A stretch of DNA of 64,000 nucleotides from Oryzomonas sp. (lineage in GTDB: Bacteria; Desulfobacterota; Desulfuromonadia; Geobacterales; Pseudopelobacteraceae), in NCBI GenBank assembly GCA_031292255.1, contig JARLHN010000018.1, positions 62,001 to 126,000 on the forward strand, given 5' to 3'. The position numbers and the translations under genes are program-made. Under the pieces are notes generated by a model. That model saw only the letters and a program-made list of their open reading frames with translations. It searched no databases and had not been told where the DNA came from. Positions 17,241 through 26,273 of this stretch are shown here, in pieces. Every line of letters starts with the position of its first letter. The stretch's first letter is position 1.

Positions 17241-18950
17241 ATGCATAAGAAAGGCACCATCATAACATTTTGCGTCATGGTGATCATGATCGGCATGGCT
17301 GCCACAAGCCATGCCGCCACGAGTTGGTACGTCAGCCCCACGGGGAACGACACCATCGGCAACGGCTCCAGCGGCAGTCCCTGGGCCACCCTGTCCAATG
17401 CCTGCTCCAAGGTGACAAACGCCGGCGACACCATTAACCTCGCTGCGGGCAATTACACGGATAATAATCCTTGCACACTCGGTGCCGGCGTGAACATCGC
17501 CGGAGCGGGATCGGGTTCCACCTACATTACCAGTAGTTACAGCGGAGGATACTACATCACTTTGGTGTATGCCCCCGCGATGAGCGGTGCTGGAACTGCA
17601 AATGGGAATCAGACGATCTCCGGATTTACCCTGGATGGGAACAACAAGGCGCTGTTAAGCGGGATTCAAATTATTGGTTATAACCATGTGACCTTAAACG
17701 ATCTAGATTTTAAACATATTAATGAAGGTGCTATAAAATTGGAGGGTTTAGATAATTGGACAAACATATTGGGAATAAATGGAGAAGATTATAATGTCCC
17801 TCCTCCTTATTATGGACAATACAATACACTGACTAACATAACTATCACCGGATGTTCTGCTGGTTCAACTGCATCTGATCCCTATGGCGCAGTTGGCACA
17901 TCTGTTTGGGTTCACAGTCAACAGTATATGACTTGGAATAATGTCAATATAGATGAAACGCCTTCTACTACAACTGGTGAAGGGTTTCCCGTTGTTAGTG
18001 TGCCTGGGTGGATAAATGCCTCAACAATTAATAATTGCAGTTTCAGAGTTGGTAACTCTGGTTGGGGTGTTACAAACAACGGATCTCCTAGCACTTTTCA
18101 AATGTGGAATATTGAAAACGGGACTATAATTTCCAATAGCAATTTTTATGAGGGATATATTTCTCTAGTGGCAGGGGATATGTGTGGTGGTCAGGGGAAC
18201 GGCAGTAGTTCATTAATAACAAGTTGTTCAGCTACTCGCGCGTTGATATTTCATGATAATAACTTGATAGACACGGCATATCAGGGGGGGACGGGGCATG
18301 AACTGTCACTTTCCAATGCGGAATATTATAACAATTATATAGAAATGGGAACGGCAGGGTTTTGGGTAGCAACCCATTCTTTTAATTTAACTGGTATGAA
18401 TAATATATCTTTTCATAACAATATCGTACATAACGCAAATGGTAATTCAGTTATAATACAAACAGCACCAGCTAATGTAGCTATTTCCGGATTAAGTATC
18501 TATAACAATACTTTTGACACGGCGGCATCTGCTTGGCCTTATAGTGGGATACTTGTCCAAATAGCTAACACATTAACAGGTCTTGCTGTAGAAAATAATA
18601 TTTTTATGAATTTCCCAAGTGGGTATGAAATTTATTTTTATACAGGTTCTACTACTTCTCCAAAAATTAGTTATAATGACTATTATAATACAACAGGTAT
18701 TGATTATATATATAGTGGGGCTAGTGCGCCAGGATTAACAGCAATAAACAATATAACTTCTAATCCTGAGATAGTTGGAACTGGTAGTAAGTACCCATAT
18801 TTCACGGGCACGTATTATCAGTTACAAGCCGGCTCCCCCATGAAAAACGCCGGCGTCAACGTGGGTCTTTCCTTCACGGGGTCCGCTCCCAACATCGGGG
18901 CCGGCAACAGTGTAACACTGTCAGCCCCCACCTCACTGACCGTCCAGTAA
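17241..18950 (+). CDS. Secreted right-handed beta-helix protein
   Basis: ATG 17241 follows GGAG and starts a signal peptide (about 1-26, ending SHAA). The mature protein opens with WYVSPTGNDTIGNGSSGSPW, the usual start of pectate-lyase-like beta-helix proteins, and continues with many N-rich coils such as SIYNNTFDTAA, VENNIFMNFP and SFHNNIVHNAN. It ends with SPMKNAGVNVG and a PNIGAG motif typical of this group. Members bind or cleave polysaccharides; no catalytic residues can be assigned by eye. The ends of the gene are GC-rich like its neighbours, while about 17660-18790 is strongly AT-rich. It lies between the riboswitch gene and the exopolysaccharide locus, so its substrate may be a local polymer (inference). 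Confidence 0.8.
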   Translation: MHKKGTIITFCVMVIMIGMAATSHAATSWYVSPTGNDTIGNGSSGSPWATLSNACSKVTNAGDTINLAAGNYTDNNPCTLGAGVNIAGAGSGSTYITSSYSGGYYITLVYAPAMSGAGTANGNQTISGFTLDGNNKALLSGIQIIGYNHVTLNDLDFKHINEGAIKLEGLDNWTNILGINGEDYNVPPPYYGQYNTLTNITITGCSAGSTASDPYGAVGTSVWVHSQQYMTWNNVNIDETPSTTTGEGFPVVSVPGWINASTINNCSFRVGNSGWGVTNNGSPSTFQMWNIENGTIISNSNFYEGYISLVAGDMCGGQGNGSSSLITSCSATRALIFHDNNLIDTAYQGGTGHELSLSNAEYYNNYIEMGTAGFWVATHSFNLTGMNNISFHNNIVHNANGNSVIIQTAPANVAISGLSIYNNTFDTAASAWPYSGILVQIANTLTGLAVENNIFMNFPSGYEIYFYTGSTTSPKISYNDYYNTTGIDYIYSGASAPGLTAINNITSNPEIVGTGSKYPYFTGTYYQLQAGSPMKNAGVNVGLSFTGSAPNIGAGNSVTLSAPTSLTVQ

Positions 18951-19030
18951 GACCCTCGGGTCCTGACAGGCACGAAAGCCCCTACAGGTAGGCTGCGGGG
19001 GGCTATCAATTTTCATGTGTACCCCAGGTG

Positions 19031-19645
19031 TCACTTGAACGCCTCGCAGAAAAGTGATTCATCTGGCCGGTTATCGAGCAGCGCGATATCAGGGCAAGCT
19101 CCCTGCAAAAACATTGTCTCCTCGGCCCTACTGAACCCGGCCTTACGGAAAAGTTCCAAAAGGAACGGGGCGCTAAACCCACAATGGTGGGCATTTTTGA
19201 CACTTCCCCTATGGGGTGCTTCAAATATTCGCATGAGAAACTCACTCGGATCGTCCCGACGATAAGTCGCAACAATCTTGTCCAAATCAGGGACAGACAC
19301 GCGCACCACGCCTCCAGGAACGAGGCACCTGTACATTTGGTGCAACAATGACTCAACCTCATTAAGAAACAGGTGTTCCAGCACATGCGAGCTGAAAAAG
19401 GCCTCCACCGAATTATCGGAAAATGGAAGCGGTTTTGTGAGATCCATATAACGCAACTTACTAAAGACCCCACTCCTATGCTGCTCGAGGCGCTCAGGTG
19501 GCATCAGGCCGGCCATATCCATGAGTTGGGCAAGCAGCGGGATACGGCCTATGAACAGGTGCGGCGTGATATCAGTATTGATCCAGCCGTCTACGCTCTT
19601 GTCAAAAGCGCCGAGATGGACTTTGAGGGGTTGAACATTACTCAT
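19031..19645 (-). CDS. SAM-dependent methyltransferase, class I
   Basis: This 204-residue soluble protein fits predicted SAM-dependent methyltransferases of the COG4627 type. INTDITP near residue 22 is the usual DUF-like opening. LPFSDNSVEAFFSSHVLEHL at about 73-92 holds the motif-II acidic residue and the HVLEH motif, followed by LVPGGVVRVSVPDLD (motif III). Many homologues sit in polysaccharide loci and methylate sugars or modify polymer ends. It is the last minus-strand gene of the exopolysaccharide region, 304 bases after the glycosyltransferase gene, so it may be transcribed separately. Confidence 0.8.
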   Translation of the reverse strand: MSNVQPLKVHLGAFDKSVDGWINTDITPHLFIGRIPLLAQLMDMAGLMPPERLEQHRSGVFSKLRYMDLTKPLPFSDNSVEAFFSSHVLEHLFLNEVESLLHQMYRCLVPGGVVRVSVPDLDKIVATYRRDDPSEFLMRIFEAPHRGSVKNAHHCGFSAPFLLELFRKAGFSRAEETMFLQGACPDIALLDNRPDESLFCEAFK

Positions 19646-19849
19646 GTTTATAATGCTCCCATTCGTGTTAGGACCAGTACAATGTAAGGCTTATTATTGG
19701 TTGTTTTGGCATGATCTGTCAAAATTCCTCCAAGATAGTTATTCCATTCCAATCCGCGTATGATCGTTTTCGACTCCTCGATGTACTGCCTGTAAACCTT
19801 TCTTTTCATCAGTTCAATACTGATCAGAAGTTACATGCAGTGTACAGAT

Positions 19850-19905
19850 AGTAAGTTGAGGAGCCGAAGACGAGCCACACGGATAGCGCCTTGATTTGGA
19901 TTTGG
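19850..19905. repeat. Partial copy of a dispersed repeat
   Basis: GTTGAGGAGCCGAAGACGAG and the later TTGATTTGGATTTGG match parts of the longer element at 48447-48630. Only the 3' half is present. It lies in the 303-base gap (19646-19948) before the methyltransferase, where I see no gene. Confidence 0.7.
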
Positions 19906-19948
19906 TATTAAATGTATCCAAAGCCAAGGCAATCCGAATCCCTCATAA

Positions 19949-21115
19949 TTACACCGATCTGCTTATCCCCTGCGCCGGCCCCGAAACCGCTCTGCCTACT
20001 GCTTCCATAAATCCCTGTACTGCCGCAGCCAGATTATGCTTTTCCATAATCGGTCGGGAGGCTTGCTTCATCATTGCTCTCATCCCGGCATCCAACACCA
20101 GCGTACGCATGGCTTGAACAAATTCCGCGCTATCTTCGGGATCGACTATGATGCCGTTGCCTCTTACGAAATCACGCGCAGCCCCTGCATGGCAGGAGCA
20201 GATCACCGGCAGTCCACAAGCCACCGCTTCCGCCACAACCAGGCCAAAGACATCAAGTCTCGTGGGAAAAACAAAAATATCATGGCTGATAAACTCTTCT
20301 GCCAGACGGTTGGGTTCCATGAATCCTTTAAATTTTATTTCATTGCTACAACCAAGATCATCTGTCATTTTTTTCAAAGAATCGGCGTCTCTCCCTACTC
20401 CAACTATATCCAAACAGATATTGGGAATATCCCGCTTCAGCGCTGCGAAGGCAGTTATCAATAGATCAACCCCCTTGCGAGGAATCAGTTGACCGACATA
20501 AATAAAACGGATTACCCCGTCGGAAGCGCGTTCGAAAGACGTTTCGTCTGCACAAGCAGCAAACGGATCGATATGGGCGCTCAAAATGCTAAGGAATGTC
20601 TTTGAAACAGGATATGCGTATGCTTTGTTAAAAAAATCCAGAGTATCCGATGACGACCCAATCAAAGCATTGGAAAGATAAAGAAGAGCGCGTCGAACTA
20701 TTTTTCGCAGGTTGCCCAAACGGTTTTCCAGCAAAACTATCGTATCAGACCAGGTTATGTAACGACACCCCGATATGAGGCTGTATAACGCAGCCAGCAT
20801 GCATTCCGTTCGGAATTCATAGGCAACTATCACTTGAGGGTCAACATCACGCAAGGCTTTGAAAAGTCCTGATGGAAAACGAATGGTATTTGTATCGCCG
20901 AATACGTTACGATATCTGTATTTCAATAACGTCCTTGATTTCAGGAACACAGCCTTGAAAGGCTGAACTTCCCCGATCGGCAACGTTCCGAATTCGGCAT
21001 CCGAACAGAAGATCACCGTCAGATCTACATCCCCGCGCTCGGCTAAGCCGCGAAAGAGCGGCAGGCGGTACGGCGCGTACCATGCCATAACAATGGCAAC
21101 TTTGATCTTAGTCAT
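19949..21115 (-). CDS. Glycosyltransferase, GT4 family
   Basis: This 388-residue GT-B protein has an N-terminal acceptor-binding half (VAIVMAWYAPYRLPLFRGLA) and a C-terminal donor-binding half. The donor half begins at IRFIYVGQLIPRKGVDLLI (about 223) and has the retaining GT4 signature DVFGLVVAEAVACGLPVICS near 312. It would add a sugar from a nucleotide donor to the lipid-linked repeat unit at the cytoplasmic face. I chose the ATG at 21115 with AGGTGATGG upstream; GTG 21124 and ATG 21121 are alternatives. It is the last transferase gene in the run of minus-strand genes from wza. Confidence 0.88.
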   Translation of the reverse strand: MTKIKVAIVMAWYAPYRLPLFRGLAERGDVDLTVIFCSDAEFGTLPIGEVQPFKAVFLKSRTLLKYRYRNVFGDTNTIRFPSGLFKALRDVDPQVIVAYEFRTECMLAALYSLISGCRYITWSDTIVLLENRLGNLRKIVRRALLYLSNALIGSSSDTLDFFNKAYAYPVSKTFLSILSAHIDPFAACADETSFERASDGVIRFIYVGQLIPRKGVDLLITAFAALKRDIPNICLDIVGVGRDADSLKKMTDDLGCSNEIKFKGFMEPNRLAEEFISHDIFVFPTRLDVFGLVVAEAVACGLPVICSCHAGAARDFVRGNGIIVDPEDSAEFVQAMRTLVLDAGMRAMMKQASRPIMEKHNLAAAVQGFMEAVGRAVSGPAQGISRSV

Positions 21116-21155
21116 AACCATCACCTCACGGATATTTTGGGAGCCATAGGGCCTT

Positions 21156-22211
21156 TCAGATTGCTGATTTTCCAGGCGAACCGTGGATTTTGACCTTTGA
21201 ATAAAGAAGGGCCAGGTTGATAATCATTCGATCCAGGTAAAAGAGTGGAATTATAAAGAAAAAGATGATCCCTGCATTGACGCCGATCCTGCGTCTTCGT
21301 TCCACCAGAAGCTTGAATTTTTTGCAGCCTGAGGGAAAGTGCCGATGCAGGGATCCCCGAAACAGTCCGATGGAGACGACCAGCATCAGCAAAAGGGCAA
21401 GCAGTGCGAGAGGGACCAGGTTGCGGCTCGGCGTCACCACGAAGGCAATGAGCACGATAAATAGCCATAAAACCGAGAACGGCTCCAACAGGATCTGTAT
21501 CAGCGTCGACTTGGTTGCATGAAATTGCGATTTGCCTCTGCGGAACGCCCAGGGGATGAACTGCCTGAATGTATTTCTCGTCTTGTGATAGACGAACACA
21601 TCTGGTTCATATTCGATGACATATCCGGCTTGAAGAAACCTTTCACACAGATTTACATCTTCTTTCCCATATTGCAACGATTCATCGAACCCGCCAACTT
21701 TCAAAGCCCAACTTTTACGGTAGAGAGAGCAGCAGCTTCCAATCCAGTTCACTCCGCGCGTAAGGAACTCCACTTCCGAATCGAAACCAATGGCACCGCC
21801 GGCTGGTTTGCCTAGACATGCAAAGCATTTCCCCAGAAATGGCGAATCAGGAGGGGGATAGGCATTACACCCAACAGCTGCAACATCGGGTAGAGTGATT
21901 TTCGGCACGAGCCGGTTCAGCCAGTCGGGAGTAGCTATGCAATCCGCATCGAGGAATGCAACAAGCTCATGGCTAGCGCTCCTAAGCCCCATATTCCTGA
22001 CGACGGGAAAGTCCCTGCAGTTCGACAGCAAAAGCCTCACCTTTTGGTAGCTGCGGACAATATCGGGAGTTTTATCGCTGGAACTGTCAACAACCAGGAT
22101 CTCCAGCTTTTCTTCGGGATAGTCGAGGGCCTGCAGTGAGTTGAGACAATCGGCCATGTTTTTCTCTTCGTTGTAAGATACTATAACCACCGAAATTCCT
22201 GGCAAGTGCAT
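21156..22211 (-). CDS. Glycosyltransferase, GT2 family, membrane-anchored
   Basis: The GT-A domain spans about residues 1-230. It carries ISVVIVSYNEEKNMADCLNS at the start, VVDSSSD at about 40, the metal-binding ELVAFLDADCIA near 85 and a YGKEDVNLCERFLQAGY acceptor motif near 192. The C-terminus has hydrophobic segments near 245-280 and 315-335. RBS AAGGAGAAAGCA is excellent. GT2 enzymes of this shape invert the donor linkage and act on lipid-linked oligosaccharides. The gene sits between two GT4 genes with short gaps (22 and 40 bases), so it belongs to the exopolysaccharide operon. Confidence 0.88.
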   Translation of the reverse strand: MHLPGISVVIVSYNEEKNMADCLNSLQALDYPEEKLEILVVDSSSDKTPDIVRSYQKVRLLLSNCRDFPVVRNMGLRSASHELVAFLDADCIATPDWLNRLVPKITLPDVAAVGCNAYPPPDSPFLGKCFACLGKPAGGAIGFDSEVEFLTRGVNWIGSCCSLYRKSWALKVGGFDESLQYGKEDVNLCERFLQAGYVIEYEPDVFVYHKTRNTFRQFIPWAFRRGKSQFHATKSTLIQILLEPFSVLWLFIVLIAFVVTPSRNLVPLALLALLLMLVVSIGLFRGSLHRHFPSGCKKFKLLVERRRRIGVNAGIIFFFIIPLFYLDRMIINLALLYSKVKIHGSPGKSAI

Positions 22212-22233
22212 TGCTTTCTCCTTCCGAAGATGA

Positions 22234-23457
22234 TCAAAGAAGCTGCAGATAAATCGACTCCAAACGGGCGGCCAGGATCCCCCAGGAATACCGGGTGCAC
22301 GCCAGCATGCGCGCCTTGTCGCCCATTTTTTCGGCCAGCCAGCTATTTTTCAGGAGAATGGCGATCTTCGCCGCGAAATCTTCAACACTCTGATCCGCAA
22401 CGAGCCCTATGCCGTTGGTTTTGACAACCTCGGCCACATCGCCGACATCGTTCATGACCGTGGGCCGACTGCTCGCCATGTACTCTCCCATCTTGTTCGG
22501 CCAACGGGTCTTGTTGGCCAGATTTTCCCTGAGCGGGAGCACATGAACGTCCGCCGCAGCCAAATAGAGCGGCAGCAGGTCATCAGGGCACCGCCCGGCT
22601 TCAATGCAGGCGTCCGCCACGCCGACCTCGGCAGCTAATTCCTTGGTCCAGCCGTACGACGTCCCCACTACCAGCAGATAGGCGTCGGGGATCTGCCTTT
22701 TGACCAGGGCAAAGCTTCTGATGACCATATCCAGGTCCATCTGAAAGGTCCCCAGGAAACCCACGATCTTTCCCGTGACCGGTAGCCCGAGCCTGCTCCT
22801 CGCCTCGGCCTTCGGCAATGGGACGATATTGTCGACATCCGCCCCACCCTCCACGACAAAAACCCGATCTTCCGCCACTGAGTTGTCAATGGCAAACTGG
22901 CGCAGCTTTGCCGAGATAGCCGTGACAGCCGCGGCCTTACGGCGCAGGTCGAACTCCAGGAAATGCGACAGACGCCTGAACGGGATGCCTATTTTCCGGT
23001 AGAGGGGATCGAGGCGGTAGCCGTAGGTGTCACGCAGTCCACCCTCGTAGTGGTAGACGTCGCACCAGTCGGAAACAAATGCCGCCTTCCCCCTTCCCGT
23101 ATTGAGATAAAAAGGGAGGGCTACATTCAGGGAGTGGTCGAAAGTCTGCACGATATCGTACGCGTCGGTCCTGATCTCCCTGATCCTGGCGGCCACATCG
23201 AGGAAGCCGGTGCCGGGTTCCAGGAACAGCCTGCCGGTAAAGGCCCCAAAGGCATGGTGCAGGAAGTTCGGGGTCTCGACAGTTCTGAACCCCGAGCCCC
23301 ACGAGGTGAGCGAAGAAAACCTGCTCTGTGGCGAAACCGCCATCAAGGTCACGGCATGCCCACGCAACGCGAGTTGCCCGGCCAGTTGCCGGGCACGGAC
23401 GTGGGTTGCCGTCCCTTTCATCTGGGAGAGGAGGAAAAGGATCTTCAACGGCTTCAT
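22234..23457 (-). CDS. Glycosyltransferase, GT4 family
   Basis: This 407-residue GT-B enzyme begins KILFLLSQMKGTATHVRARQ. Its donor domain contains KIVGFLGTFQMDLDMVIRSF (about 232) and a late motif WPNKMGEYMASSRPTVMNDV near 320, which takes the place of the usual EAxACG loop, so the second glutamate of the classical E(x7)E motif is less clear. The start overlaps the stop of the polymerase gene by four bases (ATGA), showing tight coupling. Its role is addition of one sugar of the repeat unit; the specificity is unknown. Confidence 0.85.
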   Translation of the reverse strand: MKPLKILFLLSQMKGTATHVRARQLAGQLALRGHAVTLMAVSPQSRFSSLTSWGSGFRTVETPNFLHHAFGAFTGRLFLEPGTGFLDVAARIREIRTDAYDIVQTFDHSLNVALPFYLNTGRGKAAFVSDWCDVYHYEGGLRDTYGYRLDPLYRKIGIPFRRLSHFLEFDLRRKAAAVTAISAKLRQFAIDNSVAEDRVFVVEGGADVDNIVPLPKAEARSRLGLPVTGKIVGFLGTFQMDLDMVIRSFALVKRQIPDAYLLVVGTSYGWTKELAAEVGVADACIEAGRCPDDLLPLYLAAADVHVLPLRENLANKTRWPNKMGEYMASSRPTVMNDVGDVAEVVKTNGIGLVADQSVEDFAAKIAILLKNSWLAEKMGDKARMLACTRYSWGILAARLESIYLQLL

Positions 23458-24935
23458 CTGACCTTCCTTTGTGCGGCGTCATACTGGGTACCCTTACGGC
23501 ATTTCTCAGGGGAAGCGGTTTGCGGCTGCCTGCCCAGAATCGCGAGCCGGCTCACGGCAGCCATGACAAACGCCATCAGACAAGTTTCCCGGTAATAGAA
23601 CCATGAGGGCCCGACATTCATGGCAATCATCCACAAGCCTACGGTGGCAAACAACCCTGTCAGCAGCGGATCGCGGCGGCGTAGCGCCTCGGTGACGCCC
23701 AGACGGCAATAACGGTACAGACACCAAAGAAAGAGCAGCAAGGCGAAGGCACCCATTTTCATCCACAACATGAGCAGGGCGTTGTGCACCGTTTGCTGGT
23801 TGATGACCTCGAAGTCGGGAACCGGTGAGTGCATCGATCCAAGTCCGAGGCCGAACAGCGGGCGCTGCATGGTATCCTCCAACGTCACCTTCCACTCGTT
23901 CATATGAGCGACATTGGAACTCTGGTCCCGGTCAACGACCGAGGTCAGGCGATTTATCAGGAAATCCGCGGTGGAAATCGAGCCGGTTGCCGGTGCCACG
24001 GAGAGGATGAGCAGCGCGCTTAGGCTGGCGGCGAGGAAGTTCTTCAGTAGTCTTACCTTTGTATCCCTTTGCGACAGGAACCAAAGCAGGCAAAAAGAGA
24101 ATAGCGTGCCCCACATGGCATTGCGCCGGTAGGAAAATATCAGCGCAAACAACATGGGCGCCAGCCCCCATAGCATGAACAGGTACGATTTCCACCACAG
24201 CTTGCGCTCTGCCAGCAGGGCGATGCCGGCAACAAGAATCGTCACGAGCAGAGTCTGGTCGCCACTCTCCATAAACACCACGTTGCTGTTTTCGTAAGGA
24301 AAACCCATGCCTCTCAGGTAATAAAAATCCGCAAGATACGTCTTTGCAAGCATTACCCAAAACATTATTTTGAGAAGCCTTATTATCTTTCCCCTGGTAT
24401 CAAGGATATTAACCGCGCAGACAAACATCAGCACCGGGAAGATGAATTTTTTGAAATCTTCCTTTCTGGCAATAAAGTCCGTGCCGTCGATGGTACCGTT
24501 AATCAGCGCGATGAACAGCAACCCGAAGAACAGCGCCAATGGGAGCTTCATATCCTGGAAGCTGTAGCGCTTGTCCGGTACCGTGAAGTGCCGTACGAGA
24601 AAAGCCACGGCTAACACGGCGAACAGCACTTCGAGAAGCGAAGGGATATTGGGGCGGTTGAGGCTTTCCAGAAAGCTGAAGACGGTTCCGTGGGTGGTAT
24701 CCCCCTCTTGGAGCACGACAAGGAAAAAACCGACGACATAGAGAGCCGCCTCGATCTTCCAGGCTGCGAGCGCGATACAGACCGATCCGAGCGCCACGGC
24801 CAGCACCTTGACCGGGGTGAAATTGAGGATGCCCCATCCTGCGGCGATTCCGGCCAGTATCCACATGACCGGCAACACAGCATTGACAGGTGTTGCACCA
24901 AAGCCCTGGCGCGAAGTAACGATTGTCTCTCTCAT
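23454..24935 (-). CDS. O-antigen ligase/Wzy-type polymerase
   Basis: This 493-residue inner-membrane protein has about a dozen hydrophobic segments. A large periplasmic loop (about 330-400) contains NEWKVTLEDTMQRPLFGLGL, the Wzy_C/WaaL signature, followed by an HNALLMLWMK segment with the conserved His. Proteins of this family polymerise lipid-linked repeat units at the periplasmic face or ligate glycans. In a locus with Wzx, Wzz and Wza the polymerase role is more likely than ligase. RBS GGGGAACGGCTC precedes the ATG. Confidence 0.85.
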   Translation of the reverse strand: MRETIVTSRQGFGATPVNAVLPVMWILAGIAAGWGILNFTPVKVLAVALGSVCIALAAWKIEAALYVVGFFLVVLQEGDTTHGTVFSFLESLNRPNIPSLLEVLFAVLAVAFLVRHFTVPDKRYSFQDMKLPLALFFGLLFIALINGTIDGTDFIARKEDFKKFIFPVLMFVCAVNILDTRGKIIRLLKIMFWVMLAKTYLADFYYLRGMGFPYENSNVVFMESGDQTLLVTILVAGIALLAERKLWWKSYLFMLWGLAPMLFALIFSYRRNAMWGTLFSFCLLWFLSQRDTKVRLLKNFLAASLSALLILSVAPATGSISTADFLINRLTSVVDRDQSSNVAHMNEWKVTLEDTMQRPLFGLGLGSMHSPVPDFEVINQQTVHNALLMLWMKMGAFALLLFLWCLYRYCRLGVTEALRRRDPLLTGLFATVGLWMIAMNVGPSWFYYRETCLMAFVMAAVSRLAILGRQPQTASPEKCRKGTQYDAAQRKVR

Positions 24936-24983
24936 GAGCCGTTCCCCTTTAGCCGGCGCAACCCCACGATTGAACGCCGCCTT

Positions 24984-26216
24984 TCACGGGCGTTCCGAGT
25001 ACAGATCAAAGTAGGAGGCCGCCATTTTTTCCAAGGTGAAGTATCTTCGTACCCGCTCTATCGACGCCCTGCCCATTGCCCTCGATAAGGACTCGCAGGA
25101 TATCAGCCGTTCGACAGCCTCGCTGAACGCGGCTACATCACCTTCTCCGGTTACATAGCCGGTTACGCCATGCTCCACGACTTCAGGTACACCTCCCACT
25201 CTGGTACTCACCACGGGCAGCCCACAGCTCATGGCTTCCATCGGGACCAGCGGGCAATTATCCGCCTTGGTCGGATAAACCAGCAGATCAGCCGCTTGGT
25301 AGAAGGTTTCCAACCCTTCGCGGGTATCCTCGATTTGCGACACGCAGTCATCGAAGACGCTGGGAAGCGTTTTTTTCCCGCCGACCACGACCACATGGAA
25401 TTTCCCGGCAATGGGGCGGGCGGCCAAGTGCTCGACGGCCGAGAGAAGCAGTGCCGGATCCTTGTAGGCCGACGAATTGAGCCCGCCATTGACGACGTAC
25501 AGGATAAGGTATTTATCGACCGGCAGGCCGAGCCGGCTCCGGGCCGCAAGCTTGCCGCCCGGGCAGAATCTCCTGGTATCGATCCCGTTGTAAATTACCC
25601 GGCAGTCGAAGTCGATGTCACTGAAAACCCGGCTTTTCTTGACGAGGTCGCACAGCCACCGCGAGGGGGTGACCACTACCGGTGCCGTCTTCGTCAAAAG
25701 GCGCCTTTTCCTGTCGAGGTTGTAATGGGCGGCATCCCTTTCCATTTCCGGATATCGCTTGATGTCGCAGCAGGGATGGCAGTCGGCCATCCATCGGTTG
25801 CAGTCGAACACATAGGCGCAATGACCGGTGAAAAGCCAACAGTCGTGCAGGGTCAACACGACCTTCGCCCGCCCACCCATGATCGGGAGCAACCCAAGAT
25901 TGAAGTATTTGCCATGCAGGTTATGCAGATGGAAGACGTCCCACACTTCCGGGTTTTGACGCTGCCAAGCACCCGCCATCCAATAGTGGCGGGCCTGCTG
26001 TCCGGAGCACCGTTCCAGCCAACGGATGCACCTGTAGAAAAATCTCCCCGCGCCCTTCTCCGGGACCAGACCGGTAACTGCCGGATCATCGCCGCGCTTG
26101 TAGCCGACCAGCATCCGGGAGTCATGGCCTGCCGCGACGAATGAACGATGCAGGTCGTATGCGATCCGTTCAGCGCCACCGCTGTGATCAGCCTCAGAAA
26201 TATGTAGCAATTTCAT
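24984..26216 (-). CDS. Glycosyltransferase, GT4 family
   Basis: ATG 26216 (GGGAAGAACAGT upstream) starts the usual N-terminus MKLLHISEADHSGGAERIAY, with a Gly-rich donor-site loop; an upstream ATG at 26252 adds 12 unlikely residues. The N-terminal half has a Cys-rich insert (about 130-155: LTLHDCWLFTGHCAYVFDCN, then CHPCC) seen in WcaC-like transferases. The C-terminal donor half has VIYNGIDTRRF and CPLVPMEAMSCGLPVVSTRV near 330. It adds a sugar to the lipid-linked unit. The Cys cluster could bind metal, but no function is known to me. Confidence 0.87.
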   Translation of the reverse strand: MKLLHISEADHSGGAERIAYDLHRSFVAAGHDSRMLVGYKRGDDPAVTGLVPEKGAGRFFYRCIRWLERCSGQQARHYWMAGAWQRQNPEVWDVFHLHNLHGKYFNLGLLPIMGGRAKVVLTLHDCWLFTGHCAYVFDCNRWMADCHPCCDIKRYPEMERDAAHYNLDRKRRLLTKTAPVVVTPSRWLCDLVKKSRVFSDIDFDCRVIYNGIDTRRFCPGGKLAARSRLGLPVDKYLILYVVNGGLNSSAYKDPALLLSAVEHLAARPIAGKFHVVVVGGKKTLPSVFDDCVSQIEDTREGLETFYQAADLLVYPTKADNCPLVPMEAMSCGLPVVSTRVGGVPEVVEHGVTGYVTGEGDVAAFSEAVERLISCESLSRAMGRASIERVRRYFTLEKMAASYFDLYSERP

Positions 26217-26273
26217 ACTGTTCTTCCCTTGCCCCGGCACCCGCAGAGGCATATTCCGTTACTGTCGGCACCT

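Noticed and set aside
16800-18950. Exosortase sorting tails on the two plus-strand secreted proteins
   Set aside because: Both end in ordinary beta-strand sequence without motif, helix or basic tail.
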